From Paenibacillus tianjinensis (GTDB lineage: Bacteria; Bacillota; Bacilli; Paenibacillales; Paenibacillaceae), in assembly GCF_017086365.1 (NCBI RefSeq), contig NZ_CP070969.1, positions 1,612,001 through 1,676,000 of the forward strand: 64,000 nt of DNA. The letters are read 5' to 3'. The notes beneath the pieces are model-generated. The model had not been told where the DNA came from and ran no database searches. It saw only the letters and a list, made by a program, of their open reading frames with translations. This document shows, piece by piece, positions 47,893 through 56,618 of this stretch. Position 1 is the stretch's first letter. Each line of letters opens with the position of its first letter. Both the position numbers and the translations under genes were made by a program.

Positions 47893-47993
47893 TGCGTATG
47901 AATAGGAAACAATCTAAATAATCATTAATTATATGAAATTAAGCTGTTCAAAAGGCCGGGTACGTATAAAATAAAGACTGGGGGGTGAATGAA

Positions 47994-48197
47994 TTGAATG
48001 CTAAAACAAAATATCATATCCTCATGCAAGGAACCACCAGCAAAAATGTAAGTGAAACCTGCAAGGCGTTCGGGATTTCCCGGACAATCTATTATAAGTG
48101 GCAAAATGCCTACAAGAAGCATGGGATGGATGGGCTTGCGGAGAAAGAAAAAAACCGGTCATGCCAAACAAAGTGGACAAGCGCACGGAAAGGCTGA
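47994..48197 (+). CDS. IS481-like transposase, OrfA part (helix-turn-helix)
   Basis: The first reading frame of a transposase-like gene, 67 residues if it ends at TGA 48195. It holds a helix-turn-helix (VSETCKAFGISRTIYYKWQNAY, then KKHGMDGLAEKEK). TTG 47994 follows GGGGGGTGA; an in-frame GTG at 47985 overlaps that site. The natural continuation of the protein is in the -1 frame, entered at the A AAA AAC heptamer (48149-48155); after that point this frame is meaningless. No terminal inverted repeats or target duplication were seen around it. Confidence 0.7.
   Translation: MNAKTKYHILMQGTTSKNVSETCKAFGISRTIYYKWQNAYKKHGMDGLAEKEKNRSCQTKWTSARKG
48149..48155 (+). other. Candidate -1 ribosomal frameshift heptamer
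   Basis: A AAA AAC, in the X XXY YYZ phase relative to OrfA. A slip here joins the helix-turn-helix frame to the integrase-like frame exactly at the linker (reading EKEKN, then PVMPNKV). A simple frameshift mutation in the A run would look the same. Confidence 0.55.
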
Positions 48198-49030
48198 TTT
48201 TAAAGTATATTGCCAAATTTCCTGAGGATGGTCCGAAGCGAATCTATTATGAATTGCAGGATGAGGGGGAGAAGGTAGGGGAATCGGGGATATACAACGT
48301 GCTGCGGCGGCACGGACTTAGCAAGAGGGCACAGCGGGAAGCCTATGCCAAAGAAATCAAGGAAAAGAAATGGCCGGGCGACACAGCTGCTAAAGCTCCA
48401 AGGAGCAGGGGAAGGGAACAATTTCTGGACTACAAGCTGAAGGATCCCGACAATGCCCACCCCGGTTATATCTGCATGCAGAGTATTTATTATATGGGGG
48501 AGTTCCCGCGAATCGGGAAGGTCTATCAATATGTGATTTATGATGTTTACTCTAGGATAGGACTGGTCAAGCTCTATAACCGGAAGGCTACCATACACTT
48601 CATCGATTTTATGCAACTAAAGGTCATCCCTGTATTGAAGACGCTGCATGTTGAGATCGACAATCTGGTGACACACAAAAGCCGCGAATTCACAACGAAC
48701 TGGGACAGAGGCAAACATAAATACAGTGACTTTTTACATAAGAACAATATTAATCATGTGGCCGTTACTGCGCGAAATGCAGAGATATTTCAACCTTTGC
48801 AGCAATTCGTTGCGGTGTTGACGGAGGAATTTTACCAGCAGGCCTGGGGAGATCCTACGATAGTTTCCTTTGAAATATTGGAAAACCGCTTACAAGCGTA
48901 CTTGAATTACTATAACTTCAACCGAAAGATTACAGACGGTCCTAACAAAGGTAAAATACCATCGGATGCAGCGCTTGAATGTTCGGGACAGCAGGAGACC
49001 TTGCCACTATGGCTGTTTACAAGGAGATAA
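48161..49030 (+). CDS. IS481-like transposase, OrfB part with degenerate DDE core (possibly domesticated)
   Basis: The second frame, about 289 residues from ATG 48161 or reached by frameshift at 48149. It starts with a second helix-turn-helix (ILKYIAKFPEDGPKRIYYEL) and continues as an integrase fold. Against IS481-type integrases as I remember them, the first Asp (CQDTFYVG) is Ser in CMQSIYYMG, the second Asp (LTDRGTEY) is His in VTHKSREF, and the Glu (ERFHKTL) is Gln in QQFVAVL. The fold is otherwise preserved to the end. Seven bases separate its stop from a flavoenzyme gene whose ribosome binding site AAGGAG lies within this gene, so the two are cotranslated. Confidence 0.75.
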   Translation: MPNKVDKRTERLILKYIAKFPEDGPKRIYYELQDEGEKVGESGIYNVLRRHGLSKRAQREAYAKEIKEKKWPGDTAAKAPRSRGREQFLDYKLKDPDNAHPGYICMQSIYYMGEFPRIGKVYQYVIYDVYSRIGLVKLYNRKATIHFIDFMQLKVIPVLKTLHVEIDNLVTHKSREFTTNWDRGKHKYSDFLHKNNINHVAVTARNAEIFQPLQQFVAVLTEEFYQQAWGDPTIVSFEILENRLQAYLNYYNFNRKITDGPNKGKIPSDAALECSGQQETLPLWLFTRR

Positions 49031-49036
49031 CGGAAG

Positions 49037-50296
49037 ATGGACAACATGAAGCGTGAAGACAAAATAGGCATCATTGGAGCAGGGATTTCCGGGGTATCTG
49101 CTGCTTATCATTTGGCTAAGAAGGGCTACACTCATATTACCATCCTTGAGAAATCAGACCGTGTAGGAGGAAAGTGCTTTTCCATTGAGTACAAAGGGAA
49201 AACGTATGAAATGGGGGCGCTGTTCGGACTTCCCTCCTATGCCCATACGAAGAACCTGATGATGGAATTTGACCTCATGGACAAGGGGCCGTTACTGGAG
49301 CGGGGGTTTTTCAATACAAACGGAAGGCAGACCTCGCAGATTCCGCTGGATCAGGTACAGGCTTTTGCGCAGGAGTTCAAACGGTTGCCGGAGATTTCTA
49401 AACGCTACGAGCGGTTAAATGAGCCGGGCCTTCTCCATTTGCCGGAGGATTTGTGTCAGCCTTTCTCCTTATGGTGCGATGAGAACGAATTATTTGTCAT
49501 TAAGCAGGTCTATATGCATTACTTCAGTACCTTTGGCTTCGGCAGTATTTATGACGTACCTGCGGCCTATGTTCTGAAGTTTCTAAGCTTTGATAATCTG
49601 CTCTCCTTTATTGAAGTTACGCACATGATCACCTGGCCCAAAGGGGTTACTGAACTCATTAGACGCATGGCAGACCAGGTAGAGGACCTGCGTCTGACCT
49701 GCGAAGTGCTCCATATGGACTGTGAACCCAACGGCAAGGTGCGGGTGGAAACCAGCCAGTCTGCGCTTTATTTTGATAAAGTTATTTATACAGCTTCCTT
49801 GCAGCATATTAGTGAGATCGCTCTTTTATCTGCGGCAGATAAAAGGCTATTGGAGCAGATTACCTATGAGCGGTTTCGTGTATACGCTTATAGGGTTGAA
49901 GGTATCCCTGAGCTTTCAGGTTATATTCCCGGCAATATGCGCCCGGAGTCTAAGGGACAGATGATGGCCTGGTATTACCGGTGGGCAGATATGGGGACTA
50001 CGGATTTGATCACTATTTATGTAGTTGAGAATGAAGAGATGACCGATCAGGAGATGCGTGAGGCTGTGGAAACGAAGCTTAGGGATCTCGGCGGAACCAA
50101 CATCCGTTTCTATATGATGAAGCGGTGGGAGCATTTTCCTCACGTGGAATCTGCTGCGCTCCGTGCAGGCTTTTATGAGCAGCTAGACCGGATGCAGGGG
50201 AGACATCAGATATATTATGCCGGAGAAATTATGAACTTTCCCACACTTGAGAACTGTATCGTATATACCAAATATCTGGTCGACCGATTTTTTTGA
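49037..50296 (+). CDS. Flavin amine oxidase-fold protein resembling polyenoic fatty acid isomerase
   Basis: A 419-residue FAD protein. The dinucleotide motif is IGIIGAGISGVSAAYHL, followed by ILEKSDRVGGKCFS. Several blocks resemble the linoleate isomerase of Cutibacterium acnes as I recall it: YEMGALFGLPSY, FGFGSIYDVPAAYVLKFLSF, SGYIPGNMRPESKGQ, YYRWAD, FPHVES and MQGRHQIYYAGEIMNF. That enzyme makes trans-10,cis-12 conjugated linoleic acid by hydride shuttling on FAD. The true substrate here is unknown. No signal peptide is seen. A strong terminator follows. Confidence 0.82.
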   Translation: MDNMKREDKIGIIGAGISGVSAAYHLAKKGYTHITILEKSDRVGGKCFSIEYKGKTYEMGALFGLPSYAHTKNLMMEFDLMDKGPLLERGFFNTNGRQTSQIPLDQVQAFAQEFKRLPEISKRYERLNEPGLLHLPEDLCQPFSLWCDENELFVIKQVYMHYFSTFGFGSIYDVPAAYVLKFLSFDNLLSFIEVTHMITWPKGVTELIRRMADQVEDLRLTCEVLHMDCEPNGKVRVETSQSALYFDKVIYTASLQHISEIALLSAADKRLLEQITYERFRVYAYRVEGIPELSGYIPGNMRPESKGQMMAWYYRWADMGTTDLITIYVVENEEMTDQEMREAVETKLRDLGGTNIRFYMMKRWEHFPHVESAALRAGFYEQLDRMQGRHQIYYAGEIMNFPTLENCIVYTKYLVDRFF

Positions 50297-50316
50297 ACCA
50301 TACGGCTAAATACAGG

Positions 50317-50354
50317 CCTTGCTCACAAAGTACTTTGTGGGCAAGGTTTTTTTT
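50317..50354 (+). terminator. Terminator after the flavoenzyme gene
   Basis: CCTTGCTCACAAAG pairs with CTTTGTGGGCAAGG, followed by eight T residues. Confidence 0.92.
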
Positions 50355-50589
50355 ACTTTCGGGATAGGTTTACAGCATGTAGTTCTAAAGATATAGAATC
50401 TATTAAAATCGCTGGCCGGCGTTAGTGTCCCGGGGAATCACGGGCAAAAAGACAGTGTAAACCTAACATAAAAGGAGACTTGTAAAACGTTGATTTATCA
50501 ATGTTTTGTAAAGTTTGATGGAACCTGACACTTTGATTATTCTTGAGCTAAGTCACACATTGAATACATAATATAAGGAGGAGTAAGTC

Positions 50590-51504
50590 ATGTTTTTATT
50601 CGAATCTATTCCCTGGTATTCTGCACTGATGTGGTTAGTAGTACTTGGAGGATTAATGTTCGTCAATGAAATTGCCCGCAAGAGCAAATGGGTTTCACTG
50701 CTTTTGTTTTTAGTTGTTCCAATTGTACTGACCATAGCGGTCTGGCCGAATACGGCAGATGCAGATTCTAGTGTGGGAACGTGGTTTCATTGGGTAAAAG
50801 TATACTCTGCGCTGGCAGGCTGTTTAGGCTTCATGGCGATCCGGTTTGTGAAGGGCTGGAGCAGTAATAAATACATATTGATGTTTCCGGCCATTATTCT
50901 GGCCGTGAATATTCTGGAAGCGGTTATCCGCGATTTCCAGGTATATAGTCTGGACGGTATGGTGGACGGAGTGATGATGGTGGGTGGTCCCTGGAACATT
51001 ATGAACGGGATCGCAGGTATTTTGAACATTATTACGATTTCCGGATGGATGGGCATTGTGATCAGTAAAGACAAGAGCAGGGATATGCTGTGGCCGGATC
51101 AGCTCTGGTTCTGGATTATCGCGTATGACCTCTGGAACTTTGCTTATGTCTATAATGCGGTCTCTGACCATTCCTTCTATGCAGGCGCTGCACTGCTGAT
51201 CTCATGCACCATCCCGGCGTTCTTCTTCAAAAAAGGTGCCTGGTTACAGCATCGGGCGCAGACGCTCGCGATTTGGATGATGTTTACGATGTCGTTCCCG
51301 ACCTTTGTCGGAGAGTCGAAGTTTTCCGTAGAGTCCTCACACAGTGAAACAGCGTTATGGGTTGTAAGTGCGTTGTCTTTGGCTGCCAACATAGCCGTGA
51401 TTGTTTATCACTGCTATAAAATATTCAAACATAAACGGAATCCGCTTAAAGTGGAAGTCTACACAGATCTGGCGGCTTACAAAGCCATCGCAGACATGAA
51501 TTAA
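50590..51504 (+). CDS. DUF5692 family integral membrane protein
   Basis: A 304-residue protein with about eight hydrophobic segments and no catalytic motif that I recognise. The opening MFLFESIPWYSALMWLVV and the block WFHWVKVYSALAGCLGFMA match the DUF5692 family. AAGGAGGAG precedes the ATG. It stands alone between two terminators with a 230-base upstream gap (50355-50589) in which I see no clear promoter. Function unknown. Confidence 0.88.
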   Translation: MFLFESIPWYSALMWLVVLGGLMFVNEIARKSKWVSLLLFLVVPIVLTIAVWPNTADADSSVGTWFHWVKVYSALAGCLGFMAIRFVKGWSSNKYILMFPAIILAVNILEAVIRDFQVYSLDGMVDGVMMVGGPWNIMNGIAGILNIITISGWMGIVISKDKSRDMLWPDQLWFWIIAYDLWNFAYVYNAVSDHSFYAGAALLISCTIPAFFFKKGAWLQHRAQTLAIWMMFTMSFPTFVGESKFSVESSHSETALWVVSALSLAANIAVIVYHCYKIFKHKRNPLKVEVYTDLAAYKAIADMN

Positions 51505-51525
51505 GGGAAGTACATTCCTGCATTA

Positions 51526-51565
51526 AAAAAGAGGTTCCGGGCCACCTTTGGCCGGAACCTCTTTC
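51526..51565. terminator. Bidirectional terminator
   Basis: AAAGAGGTTCCGG-GCC pairs with GGCC-GGAACCTCTTT around ACCTTT, with an A run before and T residues after. It separates the DUF5692 gene from the convergent small gene. Confidence 0.88.
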
Positions 51566-51591
51566 TGGTTATTTGGAGATCAGTCTTCAGC

Positions 51592-51879
51592 TTAATCTTC
51601 CAGCTTCGCGAGTTCGTCCTCAAGTCCGGCTAATGCGGCCTGAATGCCTTCAATCACAGCTTGCTGCTTCGCCGATTGTTCCCGCAGCAGCAGATCTTCC
51701 GGAGTAGCGGAACCCGGGTCAAATCCCGGAGAAGCTGTCAGCCTTCTTAGATCCGCTTCATAAACCTTCATAACCTCTTGTGCTTCCTTCAATTCCTCTG
51801 CGGCAAGGCCAATCTGATATTCCAGATACGTGAAATCAGATGCAGCCGCTGCATGGGTTGAACGCTGGGAATAGGTCAT
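51592..51879 (-). CDS. Small coiled-coil protein of unknown function
   Basis: A 95-residue acidic protein. Two helical stretches with heptad-like spacing (LEYQIGLAAEELKEAQEVMKVYEADLRRL and QSAKQQAVIEGIQAALAGLEDELAKLED) flank a short PGFDPGSATPED loop, suggesting a helical hairpin. The ATG at 51879 follows GGAGGTG; a longer frame upstream has no such site. It lies 83 bases after the CPBP protease gene in the same direction and may share its transcript. Confidence 0.78.
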   Translation of the reverse strand: MTYSQRSTHAAAASDFTYLEYQIGLAAEELKEAQEVMKVYEADLRRLTASPGFDPGSATPEDLLLREQSAKQQAVIEGIQAALAGLEDELAKLED

Positions 51880-51962
51880 CCTGCACCTCCGCTTCAGTCT
51901 TGGTAGGTTTATGATACAGGTTTTCGGGGACAGGCTCAACTAAGGAGCTATAACTATGGGAG

Positions 51963-52820
51963 CTATATATCGATCGCAGCCCGGTGTGTACGCCGCTGTT
52001 TTATTTTTAGCAGGAGCATTAGACAAACCAAGGTTATGATACTGCTCAAAATAATGACATTCGAATAATCGTTGTACCATAGCATAAGCTGCTCATTCAT
52101 CAGGGAGTGAATACCGACTACAAAAAACAAATTTTTGGTTAGCAGATAGAGCAGACAGAAAATGATTCCGAAAATGACAAGCTGGATAAAGTCGTACACA
52201 AACTCCATCCCGGCATAGCCGGAATAGATCCGGTTAGGGATATGCATGAGTGCAAAGATGGCCTGTGAAATGAACATAGCCGCAGCCACGCGGGACGAGT
52301 GACGTTTTATTTTGCTGCATAAAAGGAAGACCTGAACAAATAAAAAGCCCCGGAATATGATTTCCTCCAGCAGCGCATTGCCAAAAAGCTGTCCGAATAA
52401 CCCGCCTAGTACTACACTCGGAAACTCCGTTATCTGATCGTTGAAGGTTATGCTGTAGCCTGTTGAGAGGTTGACGCCCAAATTGACAATCTGAATCGCG
52501 ATCCAAAACAGCAGGAAACCTGTTAACCCCGGCAGCAGTTTCTCTTTCCTGAGACCCAATTCCCTTGGCGTAACTTTGGCGATGGCAATCAGGAAGATAA
52601 TCACCTCCACGAAAAGGCCGATCAGATTAGCGCTTAACGTTCCGCCGATCCAGCCGTTTGTAAGATTGGAAAGCGGACGGTAGTAGCCGTGTTCAAAGTA
52701 AATAAGATTAACGCATAGCGAATAGATAATTTCAATAATAATCATCCCGGCGATAAAAGGGACAGGCACGGGCCTTGCTTCAAAAATAGGTGTAGAAGTC
52801 CTTGGTTTATGTGGCATCAT
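51963..52820 (-). CDS. CPBP family intramembrane glutamic endopeptidase
   Basis: A 285-residue membrane protein of the CAAX/Abi protease group with about eight spans. The catalytic EExxxR motif is LLEEIIFRGFLF, and the second conserved His is in FALMHIPN; a third is VVGIHSLMNEQ. ATG 52820 is preceded by AAGGAGG at nine bases; an upstream frame to 52880 lacks a site. Members process peptides or confer bacteriocin self-immunity. No bacteriocin gene is seen nearby. Confidence 0.9.
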   Translation of the reverse strand: MMPHKPRTSTPIFEARPVPVPFIAGMIIIEIIYSLCVNLIYFEHGYYRPLSNLTNGWIGGTLSANLIGLFVEVIIFLIAIAKVTPRELGLRKEKLLPGLTGFLLFWIAIQIVNLGVNLSTGYSITFNDQITEFPSVVLGGLFGQLFGNALLEEIIFRGFLFVQVFLLCSKIKRHSSRVAAAMFISQAIFALMHIPNRIYSGYAGMEFVYDFIQLVIFGIIFCLLYLLTKNLFFVVGIHSLMNEQLMLWYNDYSNVIILSSIITLVCLMLLLKIKQRRTHRAAIDI

Positions 52821-53075
52821 TGGCCGTAATCCTCCTTGATTATGTACTGAGCCAATACTCTTTGTTCTTTCATGATACATTTATTACCAATAGGCCCGGA
52901 ATCACTATATCCCTAGGCAGGAGAAATCTCCATTACAAAGATCATAGATCTGAGCGATTATAAAATCAGGTATCCCTACGAAACGTAAGGCCAATCTGTA
53001 TAATCTGGGCGATGATTATGATATAGTTAACATTAGGCTTTATGAAGTGATAGAAGACCTGAAAGGGAGTACTTC

Positions 53076-53798
53076 ATGACACAATTTGTCTACAAACAGA
53101 TTATCGATGATTTAAAAATGAAAATATTCGCGGGAGAATTCGCCGATATGAGATTGCCGGATGAACGCAGCCTCAGCGAAACCTATCAGGTAAGCCGCAG
53201 CTCCATTAAGCGTGCGCTGACCAAAATGGAGAGCGTCGGTATTATTTTCAAAAAACGCGGTTCAGGTACGTTCATCAATCCCCTGTACATAAAGAACGAA
53301 TCCATCTTCAATTACGAAGGCTCGAATTTGGGGGTTACCGACAATTTTCAGATGCACGGCAAGAAGCCGAAAGTCAAAGTGCTGAATTTCGAGGTGATTC
53401 CACCCACCAAGGAGCTGCAGCGTGATTTGTTCCTCGGGCCCCATGATTTTGTCTACAAAATCGTCCGTCTGCGCCTGTTCGACGATGAGCCCTTTATGAT
53501 TGAGACGGGGTATATTCCGATCAAAATCGTTCAGGATCTTAATCAGACGATTATCGAAGGATCGATCTTCAATTACCTGGAGGACTCGCGCAATCTGGCC
53601 GTGACTAAGTCGTTTTTGTCCATCTTTGCCGAACCTTCCGAGCAGGATGACCAGGAGCTGCTGCATTTAAGCGTAAATGAACCGGTGGGGATCATGGAAG
53701 GGATATTCTTTTTGGATAACGGCACCCCCTTTGAATTCTCACACATGCGGTTCCATTACAAATATCTCAAGTTTAATACTTTTGTATCTGTACACTAA
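53076..53798 (+). CDS. GntR family regulator with UTRA ligand domain (HutC subfamily)
   Basis: A 240-residue regulator. The N-terminal winged helix reads LPDERSLSETYQVSRSSIKRALTKMESVGIIFKKRGSGTFI. The rest is a UTRA sensor (VYKIVRLRLFDDEPFMIETGYIP, FLSIFAEPSEQDDQELLHL). GAAAGGGAG precedes the ATG. It is followed, after its own terminator, by the phosphoketolase gene, so control of phosphoketolase by a sugar phosphate is a reasonable inference. Confidence 0.92.
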   Translation: MTQFVYKQIIDDLKMKIFAGEFADMRLPDERSLSETYQVSRSSIKRALTKMESVGIIFKKRGSGTFINPLYIKNESIFNYEGSNLGVTDNFQMHGKKPKVKVLNFEVIPPTKELQRDLFLGPHDFVYKIVRLRLFDDEPFMIETGYIPIKIVQDLNQTIIEGSIFNYLEDSRNLAVTKSFLSIFAEPSEQDDQELLHLSVNEPVGIMEGIFFLDNGTPFEFSHMRFHYKYLKFNTFVSVH

Positions 53799-53799
53799 G

Positions 53800-53836
53800 A
53801 ATAAGACCGGGAAATTTCCCGGTCTTATTTTTTTTT
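53800..53836 (+). terminator. Terminator of the GntR gene
   Basis: AATAAGACCGGGAAA pairs with TTTCCCGGTCTTATT, followed by a T run. Confidence 0.92.
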
Positions 53837-54002
53837 GTCCTGATGAGGCAATGAATACAGTGTTTAAAAGTTTATCTAAATTATTTTGTGTAATATATTG
53901 GTAAAAATTATAGAAATAAAGCTGTTTTCCTGTGTTATGGGCCCGATTTTCATACTATGTTCAAAATTTCACAAAATTGGACCGTATCACTTGTCAAAAA
54001 GG

Positions 54003-54030
54003 TTGTATTTATTTTTTGCAGAGGTATGAT
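54003..54030 (+). promoter_or_regulatory. Candidate phosphoketolase promoter
   Basis: TTGTAT (54003-54008), a 16-base spacer and TATGAT (54025-54030), about 60 bases before the start codon. The gap from 53837 to 54002 is AT-rich and shows no clear operator. Confidence 0.45.
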
Positions 54031-54088
54031 GTACGTGTAGAGAAAAGAGATTGGTATGGTATTCATAATTAAACAGGGAGTGGAGAAA

Positions 54089-56476
54089 ATGGGATTATCG
54101 ACCTTGAATGTTGATTACTCATCAAAAACGTATCTTGAGAAGCTGGATGCTTACTGGCGTGCAACGAACTATATTTCAGTAGGCCAGCTGTATTTGAAAG
54201 ACAATCCGTTGTTAAGAGAACCTCTTAAAGACGCTGACGTCAAAATTAAACCGATCGGGCACTGGGGTACTATTCCCGGCCAGAACTTCATCTATGCCCA
54301 TTTGAATCGTGTAATTACTAAATATGACTTGAATATGTTCTATGTTGAAGGCCCTGGCCACGGCGGCCAGGTTATGGTTTCCAACTCTTATCTGGATGGC
54401 AGCTACACTGAAATCTATCCGGAAATTACCCAGGACATCCCTGGTCTGAAGAAACTGTTCAAACAATTCTCGTTCCCGGGCGGCGTTGCTTCCCATGCTG
54501 CACCTGAAACTCCAGGATCCATTCATGAAGGCGGCGAGCTTGGATATTCCTTATCCCACGGCGTTGGCGCTATTCTGGATAATCCGGACCTGATCTCGGC
54601 AGTTGTTGTCGGAGACGGCGAAGCCGAAACCGGACCGCTGGCAGCTTCATGGTTCTCCAACCGCTTCATCAACCCGGTTACTGATGGCGCAGTGTTGCCG
54701 ATTCTGCACCTGAACGGCTTCAAGATCAGCAACCCGACAATTCTGTCCCGTCAATCGAAAGAAGAAATTACTGCCTACTTCACAGGCATGGGCTGGGAAC
54801 CGTTCTTCGTTGAAGGCGAAGATCCTGAACATATGCACCCAGAAATGGCGAAAGCTCTGGATGCCATCGTTGAAAGAATCGCAGCGATCCAGAAAAATGC
54901 GCGCGAAAATAACGACCTTACCCGTCCGGTATGGCCAATGCTCGTCTTCCGTTCCCCTAAGGGCTGGACTGGACCTGCGCAGTGGGATGGTGTTCCTAAC
55001 ACAGGTTCGTTCCGTGCCCATCAGGTGCCGATTCCGGTAGACCAGAAGAATATGAAGCACGCACCGGCCCTGCTGGACTGGATGCACAGCTACAGACCGG
55101 AAGAATTATTCGATGAGAACGGCCGTTTGAACGCTGAGCTTGCCGAAATCCTTCCAAAAGGCGACAGACGTATGGGCATGAATCCTGTGACTAACGCCGG
55201 CCACCTGATTAAAGACCTGAACCTGCCGGACTTTGCCGACTATGCACTGGATAACTCTGTTCCAGGTAAAGTCGTAGCACAGGACATGGCGGTTCTGGGG
55301 AAATATCTGAAAGAGGTTGTGCTGCGCAATGAGCCTAACCGCAACTTCCGGATTTTCGGACCGGATGAAACGATGTCCAACCGTCTGGGACCAGTCTTCG
55401 AAGTAACCAAACGCCAATGGCTGGATCAGGTTATTGAGCCTAATGATGAATTCCTGGCTTCCTATGGCCGTGTTATTGACTCCCAGCTGTCTGAGCACCA
55501 GGCAGAAGGCTTGCTCGAAGGTTATGTTCTGACAGGCCGCCACGGATTCTTCGCAAGCTATGAAGCATTCCTGCGCGTTGTTGATTCGATGATTACCCAG
55601 CACTTCAAATGGCTGCGCAAGGCAACCGATCAGGGCTGGCGTGCAGATATCCCTTCATTGAATGTTGTAGCAACTTCGACAGTGTTCCAGCAGGATCACA
55701 ACGGCTACACTCACCAGGATCCGGGTCTCTTAGGCCACCTGGCTGACAAAAAGCCTGAATTCATCCGTGAATACCTGCCTGCCGATGCGAACTCTTTGCT
55801 GGCTGTATTCGATACCGTACTGAACGACCGTCAGAAGATCAACCTGATCGTCTCCTCCAAGCATCCGCGTCCGCAGTGGTTTAGTGCGGCAGAAGCGCAG
55901 GAGCTGGTTGATAAGGGACTGAAGATCATTGACTGGGCCAGCACCGATAACGGCGGCGAACCGGATGTTGTCTTTGCTTCCGCTGGTACAGAACCGACGA
56001 TTGAAGCCTTGGCTGCCATTTCCATCCTGAATGAGAAATTGCCTGAGCTGAAGATCCGTTATATCAACGTAGTCGATCTGCTCAAGCTGAGAAGCCAGAA
56101 GCTGGATCCGCGCGGCTTATCCGACGAAGAGTTTGATCAATTTTTCACAAAAGACAAACCGGTAATCTTCGCATTCCACGGCTATGAAGGGCTTATCAAA
56201 GACCTGTTCTTTGACCGCCACAACCATAATCTGCATGTACACGGCTATCGTGAGAACGGCGATATCACGACTCCGTTCGATATGCGCGTACTGAACCAGA
56301 TGGACCGTTTCGACCTGACGAAGGAAGCTGTTCTGAGCCTGCCGCAAGCAGATCAGTACACTGCTATTGCAGCTGAGATGGATGCAATGGTTAAGAAGCA
56401 TTATGAATTTATCCGCGAAGAGGGTATTGATCTTCCGGAAGTTGAGAACTGGGTCTGGAAAGGCCTGAATAAATAA
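54089..56476 (+). CDS. xpk: Phosphoketolase (xylulose-5-phosphate/fructose-6-phosphate)
   Basis: A 795-residue thiamine diphosphate enzyme that splits xylulose 5-phosphate (and often fructose 6-phosphate) to acetyl phosphate plus glyceraldehyde 3-phosphate or erythrose 4-phosphate. Visible parts are [65 protein letters not shown] and [12 protein letters not shown] (ThDP/Mg site), with [12 protein letters not shown] in the second domain. ATG 54089 follows GGGAGTGGAG; the ATG at 54059 region is out of a ribosome site. It gives pentoses, such as the arabinose released by the left-hand cluster, a short route to acetyl phosphate. Confidence 0.96.
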   Translation: MGLSTLNVDYSSKTYLEKLDAYWRATNYISVGQLYLKDNPLLREPLKDADVKIKPIGHWGTIPGQNFIYAHLNRVITKYDLNMFYVEGPGHGGQVMVSNSYLDGSYTEIYPEITQDIPGLKKLFKQFSFPGGVASHAAPETPGSIHEGGELGYSLSHGVGAILDNPDLISAVVVGDGEAETGPLAASWFSNRFINPVTDGAVLPILHLNGFKISNPTILSRQSKEEITAYFTGMGWEPFFVEGEDPEHMHPEMAKALDAIVERIAAIQKNARENNDLTRPVWPMLVFRSPKGWTGPAQWDGVPNTGSFRAHQVPIPVDQKNMKHAPALLDWMHSYRPEELFDENGRLNAELAEILPKGDRRMGMNPVTNAGHLIKDLNLPDFADYALDNSVPGKVVAQDMAVLGKYLKEVVLRNEPNRNFRIFGPDETMSNRLGPVFEVTKRQWLDQVIEPNDEFLASYGRVIDSQLSEHQAEGLLEGYVLTGRHGFFASYEAFLRVVDSMITQHFKWLRKATDQGWRADIPSLNVVATSTVFQQDHNGYTHQDPGLLGHLADKKPEFIREYLPADANSLLAVFDTVLNDRQKINLIVSSKHPRPQWFSAAEAQELVDKGLKIIDWASTDNGGEPDVVFASAGTEPTIEALAAISILNEKLPELKIRYINVVDLLKLRSQKLDPRGLSDEEFDQFFTKDKPVIFAFHGYEGLIKDLFFDRHNHNLHVHGYRENGDITTPFDMRVLNQMDRFDLTKEAVLSLPQADQYTAIAAEMDAMVKKHYEFIREEGIDLPEVENWVWKGLNK

Positions 56477-56488
56477 TTCTAAAGCAAA

Positions 56489-56524
56489 TGCCTGCTCCTG
56501 AATGATGGGGGCAGGCTTTTTTTA
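56489..56524 (+). terminator. Terminator of the phosphoketolase gene
   Basis: GCCTGCTCC pairs with GGGGCAGGC around TGAATGATGG, followed by seven T residues. Confidence 0.9.
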
Positions 56525-56618
56525 ATTCCTCAGGCTCAAATGGAGGGGTTTGGGTTCACTTTGTGGAAAATATATGTAAATATCTGAAAGCACTCGTATT
56601 CATGGAGGGAATCTGCAA

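Noticed and set aside
47843..49036. Considered as a complete, active insertion sequence
   Set aside because: No terminal inverted repeats or target site duplication were seen, the expected DDE residues appear replaced, and the downstream gene is translationally coupled.
50355..50589. Gap before the DUF5692 gene examined for a riboswitch or small gene
   Set aside because: Only scattered short repeats such as CCGGGG/CACGGG are present, with no conserved riboswitch core and no open frame with a ribosome binding site.
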